This document shows, in pieces, positions 1 to 7,388 of a stretch of 18,238 bases of DNA. This stretch comes from Mariprofundales bacterium. GTDB lineage: Bacteria; Pseudomonadota; Zetaproteobacteria; Mariprofundales; S012-25. The position numbers and the translations under genes are program-made. The notes under the pieces are model-generated. The model was not told the origin of the DNA. It saw nothing but the letters and a program-made list of their open reading frames with translations, and did no database searches. Within the stretch, counting starts at the first letter, position 1. Each line of letters begins with the position of its first letter. The DNA lies in assembly GCA_015487905.1 (NCBI GenBank), contig WFOX01000144.1:1-18238 (forward strand), given 5' to 3'.

Positions 1-487
1 CCTTGAAGCCGCATTGGGTATCGCGAAAGGGAAGGCCGGAGGCTGCGCGCACGAGCAGATTGAAGGCCTCGCCAAGCCGCTCGCGCAGCCAGGGCTGGCG
101 CACGGGGATCTCGCTATCCGGAAGCTTGCGCGAGGCGATCGCGACATCCGCCCCCTGTTGCAACAGCGCGCGTGCTTTTTCCCACTCCGAGATGTGCGTG
201 GAGTGATCGGCATCCATAAAAAGCCGAAATGCGCCCTTGGCTGCAAGCATCCCCGCGCGCACCGCATAGCCCTTGCCGCGGTTGTCGGCATAGCCGACGA
301 TGCGCAGGCTCGGGATGTCCTTTTGCATCGCTTGTGCAAGCGCGCGCGTGTTGTCTTGGCTTCCGTCATCCACGACGAGGATTTCGTGCTCGGGCTCGTG
401 CGCGCAAAGCCAGGCCCAGGCTTCCTTGAGCGTGCGCGGAAGCCTTCTTGCCTCGTTGTAGGCGGGGATCACGACCGAAAGCTTCAC
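1..487 (-). CDS. GT2 family glycosyltransferase, polyprenyl/dolichyl-phosphate sugar synthase type (partial, C-terminus beyond window)
   Basis: About 162 N-terminal residues are visible; the rest lies past the left edge. The start is read as GTG at 485-487 (protein begins MKLSVVIPAYNEARRLPRTL), overlapping the stop of the upstream GT39 gene by four bases (GTGA). Seen: the GT-A nucleotide-binding opening SVVIPAYNE, then ILVVDDGSQDNT, NRGKGYAVRAGM, the metal-binding DAD in LFMDADHSTHIS, and FRDTQCGFK at the edge. This order matches the ALG5-like/DPG-synthase branch of GT2, which loads a sugar from a nucleotide donor onto a polyprenyl phosphate at the cytoplasmic membrane face. Inference: it supplies the lipid-linked sugar used by the adjacent membrane GT39 enzyme. 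Whether it has C-terminal membrane helices cannot be seen, and the sugar is unknown. Confidence 0.88.
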   Translation of the reverse strand, partial: MKLSVVIPAYNEARRLPRTLKEAWAWLCAHEPEHEILVVDDGSQDNTRALAQAMQKDIPSLRIVGYADNRGKGYAVRAGMLAAKGAFRLFMDADHSTHISEWEKARALLQQGADVAIASRKLPDSEIPVRQPWLRERLGEAFNLLVRAASGLPFRDTQCGFK

Positions 488-2058
488 CGCTCTACCCGGT
501 AGTAGAGATAGCCGCCTTGCGCGATGCGCGGCGTGCGCGCGCGCAGCCATGCGGGAAGGTCTTGGCGGCGCTCGCTGCGCAAAAAGAGCGCAAAGGGTGG
601 GTGCAGCTTCGCAAGCGCGCGCGCATCTGCAAGCACATGGTAGTCGCGCCCATACACGGCCACCGAGGGCGCCTCCAGCGCCAACGAAAACACGGGCACA
701 TCGGCGGGAAGCGTGCGCAAATCGCGGGCGATCGCAAGCAACGGGCCTTCTTGCACCTGCGCAACGACAGGCGCCGCCCCCGCAGCCACGGCAAGCCCAA
801 GCGCAAGGCCAAGTGTCGCAAGCCGCATGGGTTGGGGGCGAAGCGCCGCCCAGACGGCCATGCCGAGCACGAAAAGGCCCCACACGATGAGCGCGGCATC
901 AGGCGGCGCGGCATCGGCAAGTGCCGCGCGTGCGCGCGGATGATGCACGAGGTGCTCTAGCTCAGGCCAAAAAGGAACGAGCAAGACGAAGAAGGCGCCC
1001 AGAAGTCCTGCAAGTGCTGCGCCTGCGCGCGCCCAGCCGGGCCGCTTGGGCCAGCCGAGCGCAAGCAGGATCGCACCTGCGGGCCAAATGCTGCTTACAT
1101 AGTGCGGAAGCTTCGTGGCCACGAACGAGAACAAAAGCGGCACGAATATGAACCATGCAAACGCAAGCCGCAAAACAAGCGCTTCGTGATCGGTGCCGCT
1201 GCGCCGCCGCCAGGCCGCAGCAAGCGCAGGAAGCAAGGCGGGCGAAAGCGGAAGCCCGCCCAGGGCAATGACGACGAGATAGTAATGCCAGCCGCCCGCA
1301 TGGCCCTGCATGGCGCTTGCTGCGCGCTCTAGGTTGTGGCGCAGGAAAAAGTCGGCGAAAAAGGCCGTGCCTTCGCTTAGATACACGCCGAGATACGGGG
1401 GAAGGGCGGCAAGCAAAAAGGCCGCGAGAACGCGCGGGCGCACAAGCTGCGGCACGATGCCGACAAGAGCGGCAAAGCCCGCTGCGAGCACGCGCTCTGC
1501 GAAGATCACGCCAAGCGGGATCACAAGCCCCACCGGGCCTTTGACGGCCACGCCAAGCCCGGCAAAAAAGCCCGCCCAAGCAAGATCCTGCGCGCGCGCA
1601 AGCGCAAGAAAGCGCGCATACAGCAGCAATGCGCCTGTGATGCAGAGATTGAGAAAGGGATCAAAGATGGCCGCGCGCGCAAGCACTTGCACCTGCAAAA
1701 AGCTGAGATAAAGCAAGGCCGCGACAAGTGCGGTGCGGCGTCCGAGCAACGCGCGCAGCGTGTGCGCAAGCAGCCATGCCGTCAAAAGCGTGGCGAGCAC
1801 CGAGGGAAGCCGCGCGGCAAAGGCATTCACGCCGAAGAGCGCAAACGAAAGCATCCAAGGCCAGTAGCCCAGGGGCGGTTTTTCCAAAAACGGCTCGCCA
1901 TGCACGCTCGGTGCGAACCAATGGCCCGTGGTGAGCATCTCGCGCGCCGCGAGCGCATAAATCGTTTCATCCAGATCAAACAGGGGGGCTGTGTGCAGCG
2001 AGCCGACAAGCGCAAGCGCTGCGAGCGCAAGCAGACCGAGGGGGGCGCGTTCGCTCAC
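484..2058 (-). CDS. ArnT/PMT-like (GT39) integral membrane glycosyltransferase
   Basis: A 524-residue, strongly hydrophobic protein. After a first membrane segment (about residues 7-24) comes the acidic loop FDLDETIYALAAREML (residues 27-42, acidic pair D30-E31), followed by EKPPLGYW (59-66). Both are hallmarks of the GT39/ArnT superfamily, whose members use polyprenyl-phosphate sugars to glycosylate lipid A, other lipids or proteins on the outer face of the cytoplasmic membrane. Numerous further hydrophobic segments follow, then a soluble C-terminal part of about 100 residues. The start is GTG at 2056-2058, overlapping the recR stop by four bases; the end overlaps the GT2 start the same way. 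It is close to ArnT in length (about 550), but the donor and acceptor cannot be read from sequence, so I do not assign arnT. Confidence 0.85.
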   Translation of the reverse strand: MSERAPLGLLALAALALVGSLHTAPLFDLDETIYALAAREMLTTGHWFAPSVHGEPFLEKPPLGYWPWMLSFALFGVNAFAARLPSVLATLLTAWLLAHTLRALLGRRTALVAALLYLSFLQVQVLARAAIFDPFLNLCITGALLLYARFLALARAQDLAWAGFFAGLGVAVKGPVGLVIPLGVIFAERVLAAGFAALVGIVPQLVRPRVLAAFLLAALPPYLGVYLSEGTAFFADFFLRHNLERAASAMQGHAGGWHYYLVVIALGGLPLSPALLPALAAAWRRRSGTDHEALVLRLAFAWFIFVPLLFSFVATKLPHYVSSIWPAGAILLALGWPKRPGWARAGAALAGLLGAFFVLLVPFWPELEHLVHHPRARAALADAAPPDAALIVWGLFVLGMAVWAALRPQPMRLATLGLALGLAVAAGAAPVVAQVQEGPLLAIARDLRTLPADVPVFSLALEAPSVAVYGRDYHVLADARALAKLHPPFALFLRSERRQDLPAWLRARTPRIAQGGYLYYRVER

Positions 2059-2678
2059 GAAGCGGCGGTTTCGTCGCTCGTCCAGGCCACGCGCTCGGAA
2101 AGCGCCCGCCTTAGCGTGAACTCATCCAAATACTCCAGCTCGCCGCCCTCGGGCACGCCGCGCGCCAGGCGCGTGATGCGCACGCCCGAAGGTGCATAGC
2201 GGCGTGCAAGAAAGTGCGCGGTCGCTTCACCGTCCACGGTGGCGCTTGTGGCAAGGATCAGTTCGCGCACGCCGCGGGCCACGCGCGCATCCAGCTCAGC
2301 AAGGCGCAGTTTGCTTGCATCCACGCCGCCCAACGGATCCAGCCGCCCGTGCAGCACATGGTAGGTGCCGGAAAAGGCCTGCGCGCGCTCCATGACGAGC
2401 ACATCCACGGGCTGCTCCACGACGCAAACAAGCGCCGCATCCCGATGCGGGTTCGTGCAGATCGCGCAAAGCTCCCCTTCGGAAAAGCCGCCGCAGCGGC
2501 GACAAAAGCGCACCTCCTCCACAAGCCCCGTGATCGCTTGGGCAAGCGCCCGTGCGCCCTCCTCGCCGCGCTCCAGGATCGCAAGCGCGAGGCGCAAGGC
2601 GCTTTTCGGGCCGATGCCCGGCAATGTGGCGAATGCCTCCACAGCACGCGCAAGCGCTTTCGGCGAGCCTGGAATCAT
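2055..2678 (-). CDS. recR: Recombination mediator protein RecR
   Basis: A 207-residue protein of normal RecR length. In order: a helix-hairpin-helix segment (LPGIGPKSALRLAL, residues 19-32); a C4 zinc finger with C59, C62, C71 and C74 (CRRCGGFSEGELCAIC); and a Toprim domain beginning CVVEQPVDVLVME and containing FSGTYHVLHGRLDPLGG. RecR works with RecO (and RecF) to load RecA on single-stranded DNA at gaps during recombinational repair. The ATG at 2676-2678 overlaps the ybaB-type gene's stop (ATGA). The order dnaX-ybaB-recR is a widely conserved bacterial cluster, which supports the call. What is less usual is that it leads straight into a glycosyltransferase gene with another four-base overlap. 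Confidence 0.97.
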   Translation of the reverse strand: MIPGSPKALARAVEAFATLPGIGPKSALRLALAILERGEEGARALAQAITGLVEEVRFCRRCGGFSEGELCAICTNPHRDAALVCVVEQPVDVLVMERAQAFSGTYHVLHGRLDPLGGVDASKLRLAELDARVARGVRELILATSATVDGEATAHFLARRYAPSGVRITRLARGVPEGGELEYLDEFTLRRALSERVAWTSDETAAS

Positions 2679-2989
2679 GCGCCCAGCATTCCCGGCGGCA
2701 GCGGCAAGCCCGCGAGCAACTCGCGCTGTTTGGCCTGCACAGCCTCGTCCAACTTGGCGAGGGCGTCATTGACCGCGGCGGCGATGAGATCCAGCGCAAG
2801 CTCCCGCTCCTCCTCCCAAATCGTGGGATCCACCTCAATCTTCTGCACGCGCCGCTCGCCGCTTACGACCACGCGCACAAGCCCCGCGCCGGCCTCGCCC
2901 GTGACGGTGAGCGCACGCAGTTCCTCTTCCAGCGCTTTCAAGCGCTCTTGCACGGCCTTGGCCTGCTGCATCATCTTGAAGAGATTCAC
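2675..2989 (-). CDS. ybaB: YbaB/EbfC family nucleoid-associated protein
   Basis: A 104-residue protein starting at GTG 2987-2989 (MNLFKMMQQAKAVQERL). This start is preferred over longer upstream reading because a strong AGGAGG lies six bases before it and because GTG overlaps the dnaX stop as GTGA. Seen: an N-terminal coiled-coil helix rich in Q/E/L; the central sheet GEAGAGLVRVVVSGERRVQKIE leading into IEVDP; the helix DLIAAAVNDALAKLDEAV; and the family-typical end GLPLPPGM. Members form dimers that bind DNA and affect nucleoid structure and expression. Its place between dnaX and recR is the conserved one. Confidence 0.96.
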   Translation of the reverse strand: MNLFKMMQQAKAVQERLKALEEELRALTVTGEAGAGLVRVVVSGERRVQKIEVDPTIWEEERELALDLIAAAVNDALAKLDEAVQAKQRELLAGLPLPPGMLGA

Positions 2990-4524
2990 GATGCCCCTCC
3001 TTTGGGTGTTTGCGGGGGAATCACCTCCACGAGCTTTGCATCCAGCTTTTGCTGCACGGCCTGCACGGCGCGATGCCGGCGCGCTTCTTCCCATGCCTGT
3101 TCCGTCGCTTGCTGCTGTGCGCGCGCACGCACGCGCACGGGCGCTTCTTCCGCCTCGCCTTCCTCCCAGCGCACAGGCTCGCCGAGCCATGCGGCAAAGC
3201 TCTTTTGCAAGCGCGGCGTGATGCTGGCGGCCACGGATGCAGGCACGCGCACGCGCCAGCCTTGTGCCTCGCGCTTGCCCTCGGTGTGCGCAAGCAATGC
3301 CGCATCCCCCGCATGCGTTTCGGCAAACGCCTCCACGATTGCCGCCCAATCGTCGCCGCGCTGCGCCGCCTTGGTGTGCTCAGCGCGCTGCGGCGTGGGG
3401 GATGTGCCCGTTTCCTTTGTCGCCTCGGCTTGAATCGGCGCAAGCTCCCCAAGCCCGCACAAGCGCAGCAACAAAAGCTCCGCGCCCAACTCTTCATCCA
3501 CGGCGGCAAGCCCGCCCAGCCCGTGCACGAGCACCTGCACGCGCAAATCCAATGCAAGCCAAGGAACATGCGCCGCCTTTGCGGCGATCCATTGCCGCTC
3601 GGTTTCGGAAAGCTCCTCCGGGATGGGCGCGCCTTGCACGGCGCAGCCGAGCGCACGCCAAAGCGCAAGCAATGCCTGCAACACCGCGCGCGGCGCATGA
3701 CCTTGGGCGATGGCCTCGTGCAGGATACCCAGCGCCTTTGCGCCTTCGCCTGCAAACACGGCATCGGCAAGCGCAACAGCCACCTCAGGGCCGAGCACGC
3801 CGAGCGCGCGTTTCACGCCCTCTTCGCTGATGCGGCCTTCTTCCAACGCGATCATGCGCTCGGCAAGGCTGAGCGCGTCTCTAAGGCTTCCGTCGGCCGC
3901 GCGCGCAAGCAGCCGCAGCGCTTCGGGCTCATACGCCACGCCCTCTTTGTCCAGCACGGTCGCCAAGTGCTCGGCGATGCGCGCGCGGGGAAGCCGCGCC
4001 AAGTCAAAGCGCTGGCAGCGCGAGCGCACGGTGGGCGGCACCTTCTCGGGCTCGGTCGTGGCGAGGATGAACAATGCGTGCGCAGGCGGCTCCTCCAAGG
4101 TCTTCAAAAGCGCATTGAAGGCGGCCTTGGAGAGCATGTGCGCCTCATCCACGATATACACCTTGCGCGCAAGCTGCGCGGGCGGATAGCGCACGGCTTC
4201 CAAGATTTCGCGCACATCGTCCACGCTTGTGTGGCTTGCGGCATCCATCTCCACCACATCCAGCGTGGTGCCCTCGCGCACGGCGCGGCAGGCCTCGCAG
4301 GCAAGGCACGGCTCGCCGTCTTCGGGCTGCGCGCAATTGACGGCCGCGGCGAGAATGCGCGCAAGCGTCGTTTTGCCCACGCCACGGATGCCGGCAAACA
4401 GATACGCATGCGCAAGCCTGCCCTTGGCGACGGCGCGCCTGAGCGCGCGCGCAGCCACCTCCTGGCCCACGACCTCCGAAAAGCGCTGCGGGCGATAGCG
4501 GCGCGCAAGCACGAGATAGCTCAT
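2986..4524 (-). CDS. dnaX: DNA polymerase III subunit gamma/tau (DnaX)
   Basis: A 512-residue clamp-loader ATPase. It opens SYLVLARRYRPQRFSEVVGQ, followed by Walker A GIRGVGKT (residues 45-52), the zinc module C64, C73, C76 and C79, Walker B VYIVDEAH (122-129), sensor-1 region ATTEPEK (155-161) and the SRC arginine-finger motif just after. A lid/collar region follows, then a charged, E/A/Q/R-rich linker and a C-terminal segment (AVQAVQQKLDAKLVEV) resembling the end of tau that contacts the polymerase. DnaX binds and loads the sliding clamp and organises the replisome. The ATG at 4522-4524 sits 17 bases after the cyclase stop with no clear ribosome binding site. The end overlaps the next gene by GTGA. 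I see no E. coli-type A-AAA-AAG slippery heptamer, so a separate gamma product is not evident. Confidence 0.97.
   Translation of the reverse strand: MSYLVLARRYRPQRFSEVVGQEVAARALRRAVAKGRLAHAYLFAGIRGVGKTTLARILAAAVNCAQPEDGEPCLACEACRAVREGTTLDVVEMDAASHTSVDDVREILEAVRYPPAQLARKVYIVDEAHMLSKAAFNALLKTLEEPPAHALFILATTEPEKVPPTVRSRCQRFDLARLPRARIAEHLATVLDKEGVAYEPEALRLLARAADGSLRDALSLAERMIALEEGRISEEGVKRALGVLGPEVAVALADAVFAGEGAKALGILHEAIAQGHAPRAVLQALLALWRALGCAVQGAPIPEELSETERQWIAAKAAHVPWLALDLRVQVLVHGLGGLAAVDEELGAELLLLRLCGLGELAPIQAEATKETGTSPTPQRAEHTKAAQRGDDWAAIVEAFAETHAGDAALLAHTEGKREAQGWRVRVPASVAASITPRLQKSFAAWLGEPVRWEEGEAEEAPVRVRARAQQQATEQAWEEARRHRAVQAVQQKLDAKLVEVIPPQTPKGGAS
2994..3003 (-). promoter_or_regulatory. 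Strong ribosome binding site for the ybaB-type gene, inside the end of dnaX
   Basis: On the minus strand the sequence AAAGGAGGGG contains AGGAGG (2996-3001) six bases before the GTG at 2989. It lies within the last codons of dnaX. It decides the GTG start and rules out the long in-frame upstream extension. The strength of the site suggests the nucleoid protein is translated independently at a higher rate than its coupled neighbours. Confidence 0.8.
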
Positions 4525-4541
4525 GGGCGGATAAGCCTAGC

Positions 4542-6830
4542 CTACTTCTGCTCAAGCTGATACACGCCGTCCCAATCCTTGGGCGGCGGGCTTTGCTTGT
4601 AGCGGCGCACGCGCGCAAGCATGACCTCGGAAGGGGGGTCTTTGTGCTTGAGCGCAAGCTGCGCAAAGAGCTTTTCCGCTTCATCAAACATGCGCTTTTG
4701 CATCAGCGTCCATGCGCGCTCGTAGGCGCGGAAGATCTTCACCTTCTCTTCAGGCACCTCGCCGCGCTCGCCTGCGGGCATGTATAGCTCCACGGGGGTG
4801 GCGCGGCCGACCACACGCACGCGATCAATAAAGCGCGCCTGAATCGCATTGCGCACGAGCTGATAGGTGGAGGTGCTGATGAGAATCGGCACGCGATACA
4901 CCTTGCAAGCGCCTTCCAATCGCGAGGCGAGGTTCACATTGTCGCCCATGATCGTGTAGTTCATGCGCCGCTCGGTGCCCATGTTGCCCACGACCATCTC
5001 GCCTGAGTTGATGCCGATGCGCGCATGCACGGCCGGCCAGCCCTCGCGCGCCCACTCCTCGCGCAGCCGTGCAAGCAAGGCCTGCTGCGCAAGCGCCGTG
5101 CGCACGGCGCGCAGCGCATGATCGGGCTGATGAATCGGCGCGCCGAAAAAGGCGACAATCGCATCGCCTTCGTATTTGTCAATCGTGCCCTCATGCTCCA
5201 AGATCACATCGCTCATCGCGCCGAGATACATGTTGAGGAAATGCACGAGTTCCTCGGGGCTCATGCGCTCGGAAAAGCTGGAAAACCCTTGAATATCCGA
5301 AAACATCGCCGTCATCTCGCGCTTTTCGCCGCCAAGCCGCAATAGCTCCGGGTGCTTGGCAAGTTCCTCCACCACCGCAGGCGCAAGATAGTGCGAAAAC
5401 GCATCGTGAATGAACGAGCGCCGATAGGCCTCAATCAAGTAGCGCACGACGAGCACGGGCAACACGGCGAGCACCACGCCGAGCATCCAATACACGATCT
5501 TAAGCCAAAGCCGATGCTGCGCGAACAGTTCAAAGCCGAGCGCGCCGAAGGCAAGCGGCGCGCCCACGAGCACGAGCGCTTGTCCCACGGGTCCCAGCCG
5601 CAGTGCAGCAAGCCCCAACACGAGCGGCCAAAGAAAGGCGCCGACCCATTCCACGGCCACCAGCCCCCGCGGGCGCACGAGTTCGTTGCCCGTCAGCATG
5701 TTGGCAAGCGCGGCGGCGTGGCCTTCCACGCCCGGAAAGGCCGAGTCAAACGGCGTGGGGCGATAGTCGTAAATGCCGATGGCCGTGGCGCCCACGAGCA
5801 CAAAAGCGTCGCGCAAGGCCTTTGGATCGGCCGTGCCGGCAAGCACATCCTTGGCCGAGATGTGCGGGAAGGTGCGCGCAGGGCCGTAGTGGTTGAGCAA
5901 GAGCTTGCCTGCGGGATCCAAGGCAAGCCGCCGCGCGCCGATGCGCAGGCCTTCCACGCCCTCGGGGCCGGTCTCCAAGATCACCTCGGGCCAGCGAAGC
6001 CCCACGCGCAGCAGTTGCAAGGAAAGATTGGGGAATACCTCTTTGCCGACGCGGAAGACAAGCGGCACGCGGCGCACCATGCCGTCGTCATCCGGGAAAA
6101 AGTTGAAAAATCCCGCCACAGGCCCGCTTGCGGCGATCTTGGGGATGTTGTTTTCAATGGCCACCGCGACAGGCGGCCCGATCACGCGCGCGCCGCCCTC
6201 CACCTTGACGGAGATGGCCGAGTTTTTGAGACGCGCGACCTCTTGATCCAGCTCGCGCGCGATGGAGGCGGGCGGCTTGCTGCCCTTGGGGTAGAAGAAG
6301 TAGCCGAGCACGATGCGGTCTTGATATCGCTTTAGCGTGGCCGCAAGCCGCGCATCGGCATCGCCGAGCGCGAGGTGCGCTTGGAGCATCGCGCGCAAGG
6401 ATGGTGGGGCTGTGGGCGGCAAGGCGCGCAGCGCCTCCGCGAATGGATTGCGTTGGGGTTCGGAAAACACGATGTCAAACGCGAGCGCGCGCGCATGGTA
6501 GTTTCCAAGCAGTTTTTCCACGAGCGCGGCGATGGTCGTGCGTGGCCAAGGCCAGCGGCCGATGGCGGCCACAGAGGCATCGTCAATGGCCACGATCGCG
6601 ATCTTGGGCGGCGGAGCCACGGGGCCGCGCAAGCGAAAGCGCGCATCCAAAAGCTTCCACTCAAGCTGCTCCAAAAATCCCGGTGCTTTCAGCGCCAAGG
6701 CGAACGAACCAAGCGCGGCCGCAAGCACAAGCGGCCAGCCGAAGAACCGCTCGTGGCGATCAAGAAACCGCAGCAACCGGTTGAGCACGCGCGCCCCCTT
6801 CGCGCCTGGATCGCTTGCCAAGCGTAGCAA
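4542..6830 (-). CDS. Membrane-bound class III adenylate cyclase with CHASE2 sensor domain
   Basis: Up to 762 residues. Seen in order: a basic N-terminus and one membrane helix (about 32-48); an extracytoplasmic CHASE2 domain (about 52-385, opening LLDARFRLRG, with IAIVAIDDAS, WPWPRT, ALAFDIVF and the terminal DAFVLVGATA); two to three membrane helices (about 390-465); and a class III cyclase domain (about 503-680). Catalytic residues are complete: metal aspartates D512 (FSDIQGFS) and D556 (DKYEGDAIVAF), purine selectors K552 and D630 (IMGDN), and transition-state N633 and R637. K and D at the selector positions indicate ATP, hence cAMP. A short helical TPR-like tail ends the protein. The first start is TTG (6828-6830). 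An internal GTG at 6786-6788, preceded by AAGGGGG, may be the true start, giving 748 residues. The gene sits between dksA and dnaX on the same strand. Confidence 0.93.
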   Translation of the reverse strand: MLRLASDPGAKGARVLNRLLRFLDRHERFFGWPLVLAAALGSFALALKAPGFLEQLEWKLLDARFRLRGPVAPPPKIAIVAIDDASVAAIGRWPWPRTTIAALVEKLLGNYHARALAFDIVFSEPQRNPFAEALRALPPTAPPSLRAMLQAHLALGDADARLAATLKRYQDRIVLGYFFYPKGSKPPASIARELDQEVARLKNSAISVKVEGGARVIGPPVAVAIENNIPKIAASGPVAGFFNFFPDDDGMVRRVPLVFRVGKEVFPNLSLQLLRVGLRWPEVILETGPEGVEGLRIGARRLALDPAGKLLLNHYGPARTFPHISAKDVLAGTADPKALRDAFVLVGATAIGIYDYRPTPFDSAFPGVEGHAAALANMLTGNELVRPRGLVAVEWVGAFLWPLVLGLAALRLGPVGQALVLVGAPLAFGALGFELFAQHRLWLKIVYWMLGVVLAVLPVLVVRYLIEAYRRSFIHDAFSHYLAPAVVEELAKHPELLRLGGEKREMTAMFSDIQGFSSFSERMSPEELVHFLNMYLGAMSDVILEHEGTIDKYEGDAIVAFFGAPIHQPDHALRAVRTALAQQALLARLREEWAREGWPAVHARIGINSGEMVVGNMGTERRMNYTIMGDNVNLASRLEGACKVYRVPILISTSTYQLVRNAIQARFIDRVRVVGRATPVELYMPAGERGEVPEEKVKIFRAYERAWTLMQKRMFDEAEKLFAQLALKHKDPPSEVMLARVRRYKQSPPPKDWDGVYQLEQK

Positions 6831-6843
6831 GATTCCGCCCGCG

Positions 6844-6863
6844 GGCGCAAAGCGCGCCTTTTT
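6844..6863 (+). terminator. Terminator-like hairpin on the strand opposite the cyclase leader
   Basis: Read on the plus strand, GGCGC (6844-6848), loop AAAGC, GCGCC (6854-6858) is followed at once by TTTTT (6859-6863), the form of a small intrinsic terminator. No plus-strand gene precedes it. On the minus strand, where dksA-to-cyclase transcription runs, the T-run becomes an A-run before the stem, so it would not terminate that transcript. A five-pair stem in GC-rich DNA can arise by chance. Confidence 0.2.
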
Positions 6864-6899
6864 CGTTCAGTTTTGCGCGCGGCTTTGGGAAACGCGGAT

Positions 6900-7271
6900 T
6901 TATTCGCTGCGCGTGCGCTCTTCTTGCTCCTGGGCGGTTTTGCAATCAATGCAAAGGGTGGTGACAGGCCGCGCACGCAAGCGGCGCACGCCGATGTCGG
7001 CGCCGCAGTTCTCGCAGATGCCATACTCGCCCGTTTTGATGCGCTCCAGCGCTTCATCAATCTTGCGCAAGAGCTTGCGCTCGCGATCGCGCAGGCGCAG
7101 GTCAAAATTCACATCCATCTCCGCCGCCGCTTGATCGGCGAGATCCGGATGCACGACCGATTCCTGCTCGTGCAGCGCATGGATGCTCTTCTTCTGGCCT
7201 TCAATGAGCTCCTTGCGCCAGTTGCGCAAAAGCTCCTCAAACTCCGCGAGCTGTTCCTTGGTCAGCGGCAT
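6900..7271 (-). CDS. dksA: RNA polymerase-binding transcription factor DksA
   Basis: A 123-residue protein starting at ATG 7269-7271, chosen for the AGGAGG five bases upstream. The long coiled coil carries the tip motif DxxDxA (D43, D46, A48 in HPDLADQAAAE), which in the E. coli protein is needed for action on RNA polymerase. The C-terminal zinc finger has all four cysteines (C86, C89, C107, C110) in CENCG and CIDCKT, with the family sequence GVRRLRARP between them. DksA enters the secondary channel of RNA polymerase and, with ppGpp, adjusts rRNA and amino-acid promoters. It lacks roughly the first 28 residues of the 151-residue E. coli protein, a common short form. It heads the minus-strand run that continues into the cyclase and dnaX. 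Confidence 0.96.
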   Translation of the reverse strand: MPLTKEQLAEFEELLRNWRKELIEGQKKSIHALHEQESVVHPDLADQAAAEMDVNFDLRLRDRERKLLRKIDEALERIKTGEYGICENCGADIGVRRLRARPVTTLCIDCKTAQEQEERTRSE

Positions 7272-7276
7272 CGCGG

Positions 7277-7282
7277 CCTCCT
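7277..7282 (-). promoter_or_regulatory. Ribosome binding site deciding the dksA start
   Basis: A perfect AGGAGG on the minus strand, five bases before ATG 7269-7271. Its presence rules out the 26-codon in-frame extension upstream, which has no family similarity. Confidence 0.8.
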
Positions 7283-7311
7283 CTTTTCGGGGGCTTTGCA
7301 AAGGGTGCAGC

Positions 7312-7340
7312 ATCGTATCGGCCCAAGATGCGCGAGTAAA
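7312..7340 (-). promoter_or_regulatory. Candidate sigma-70 promoter for dksA
   Basis: On the minus strand, TTTACT (7335-7340; four of six to TTGACA) and TACGAT (7312-7317; four of six to TATAAT) are separated by exactly 17 bases. This would start transcription near 7305 and give a leader of about 34 bases with the ribosome binding site inside it. Reading by eye only. It is the best-spaced pair I find in the divergent region 7272-7402. Confidence 0.4.
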
Positions 7341-7388
7341 TACCGGCATGCAAGCCGCGCCGCGCCTTGGCGCTACGCGCGTGGGCGT

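Noticed and set aside
14..502. Plus-strand frame of 162 codons at the left edge
   Set aside because: It is antisense to a clear GT2 glycosyltransferase carrying all early family motifs.
2990..3349. In-frame upstream extension of the ybaB-type gene
   Set aside because: It lies inside dnaX, lacks family similarity, and a strong ribosome binding site precedes the internal GTG.
3010..4560. A 516-codon open frame antisense to dnaX
   Set aside because: It has shadow-type composition (His/Arg/Ala-rich) and no motif, and the opposite strand encodes unmistakable DnaX.
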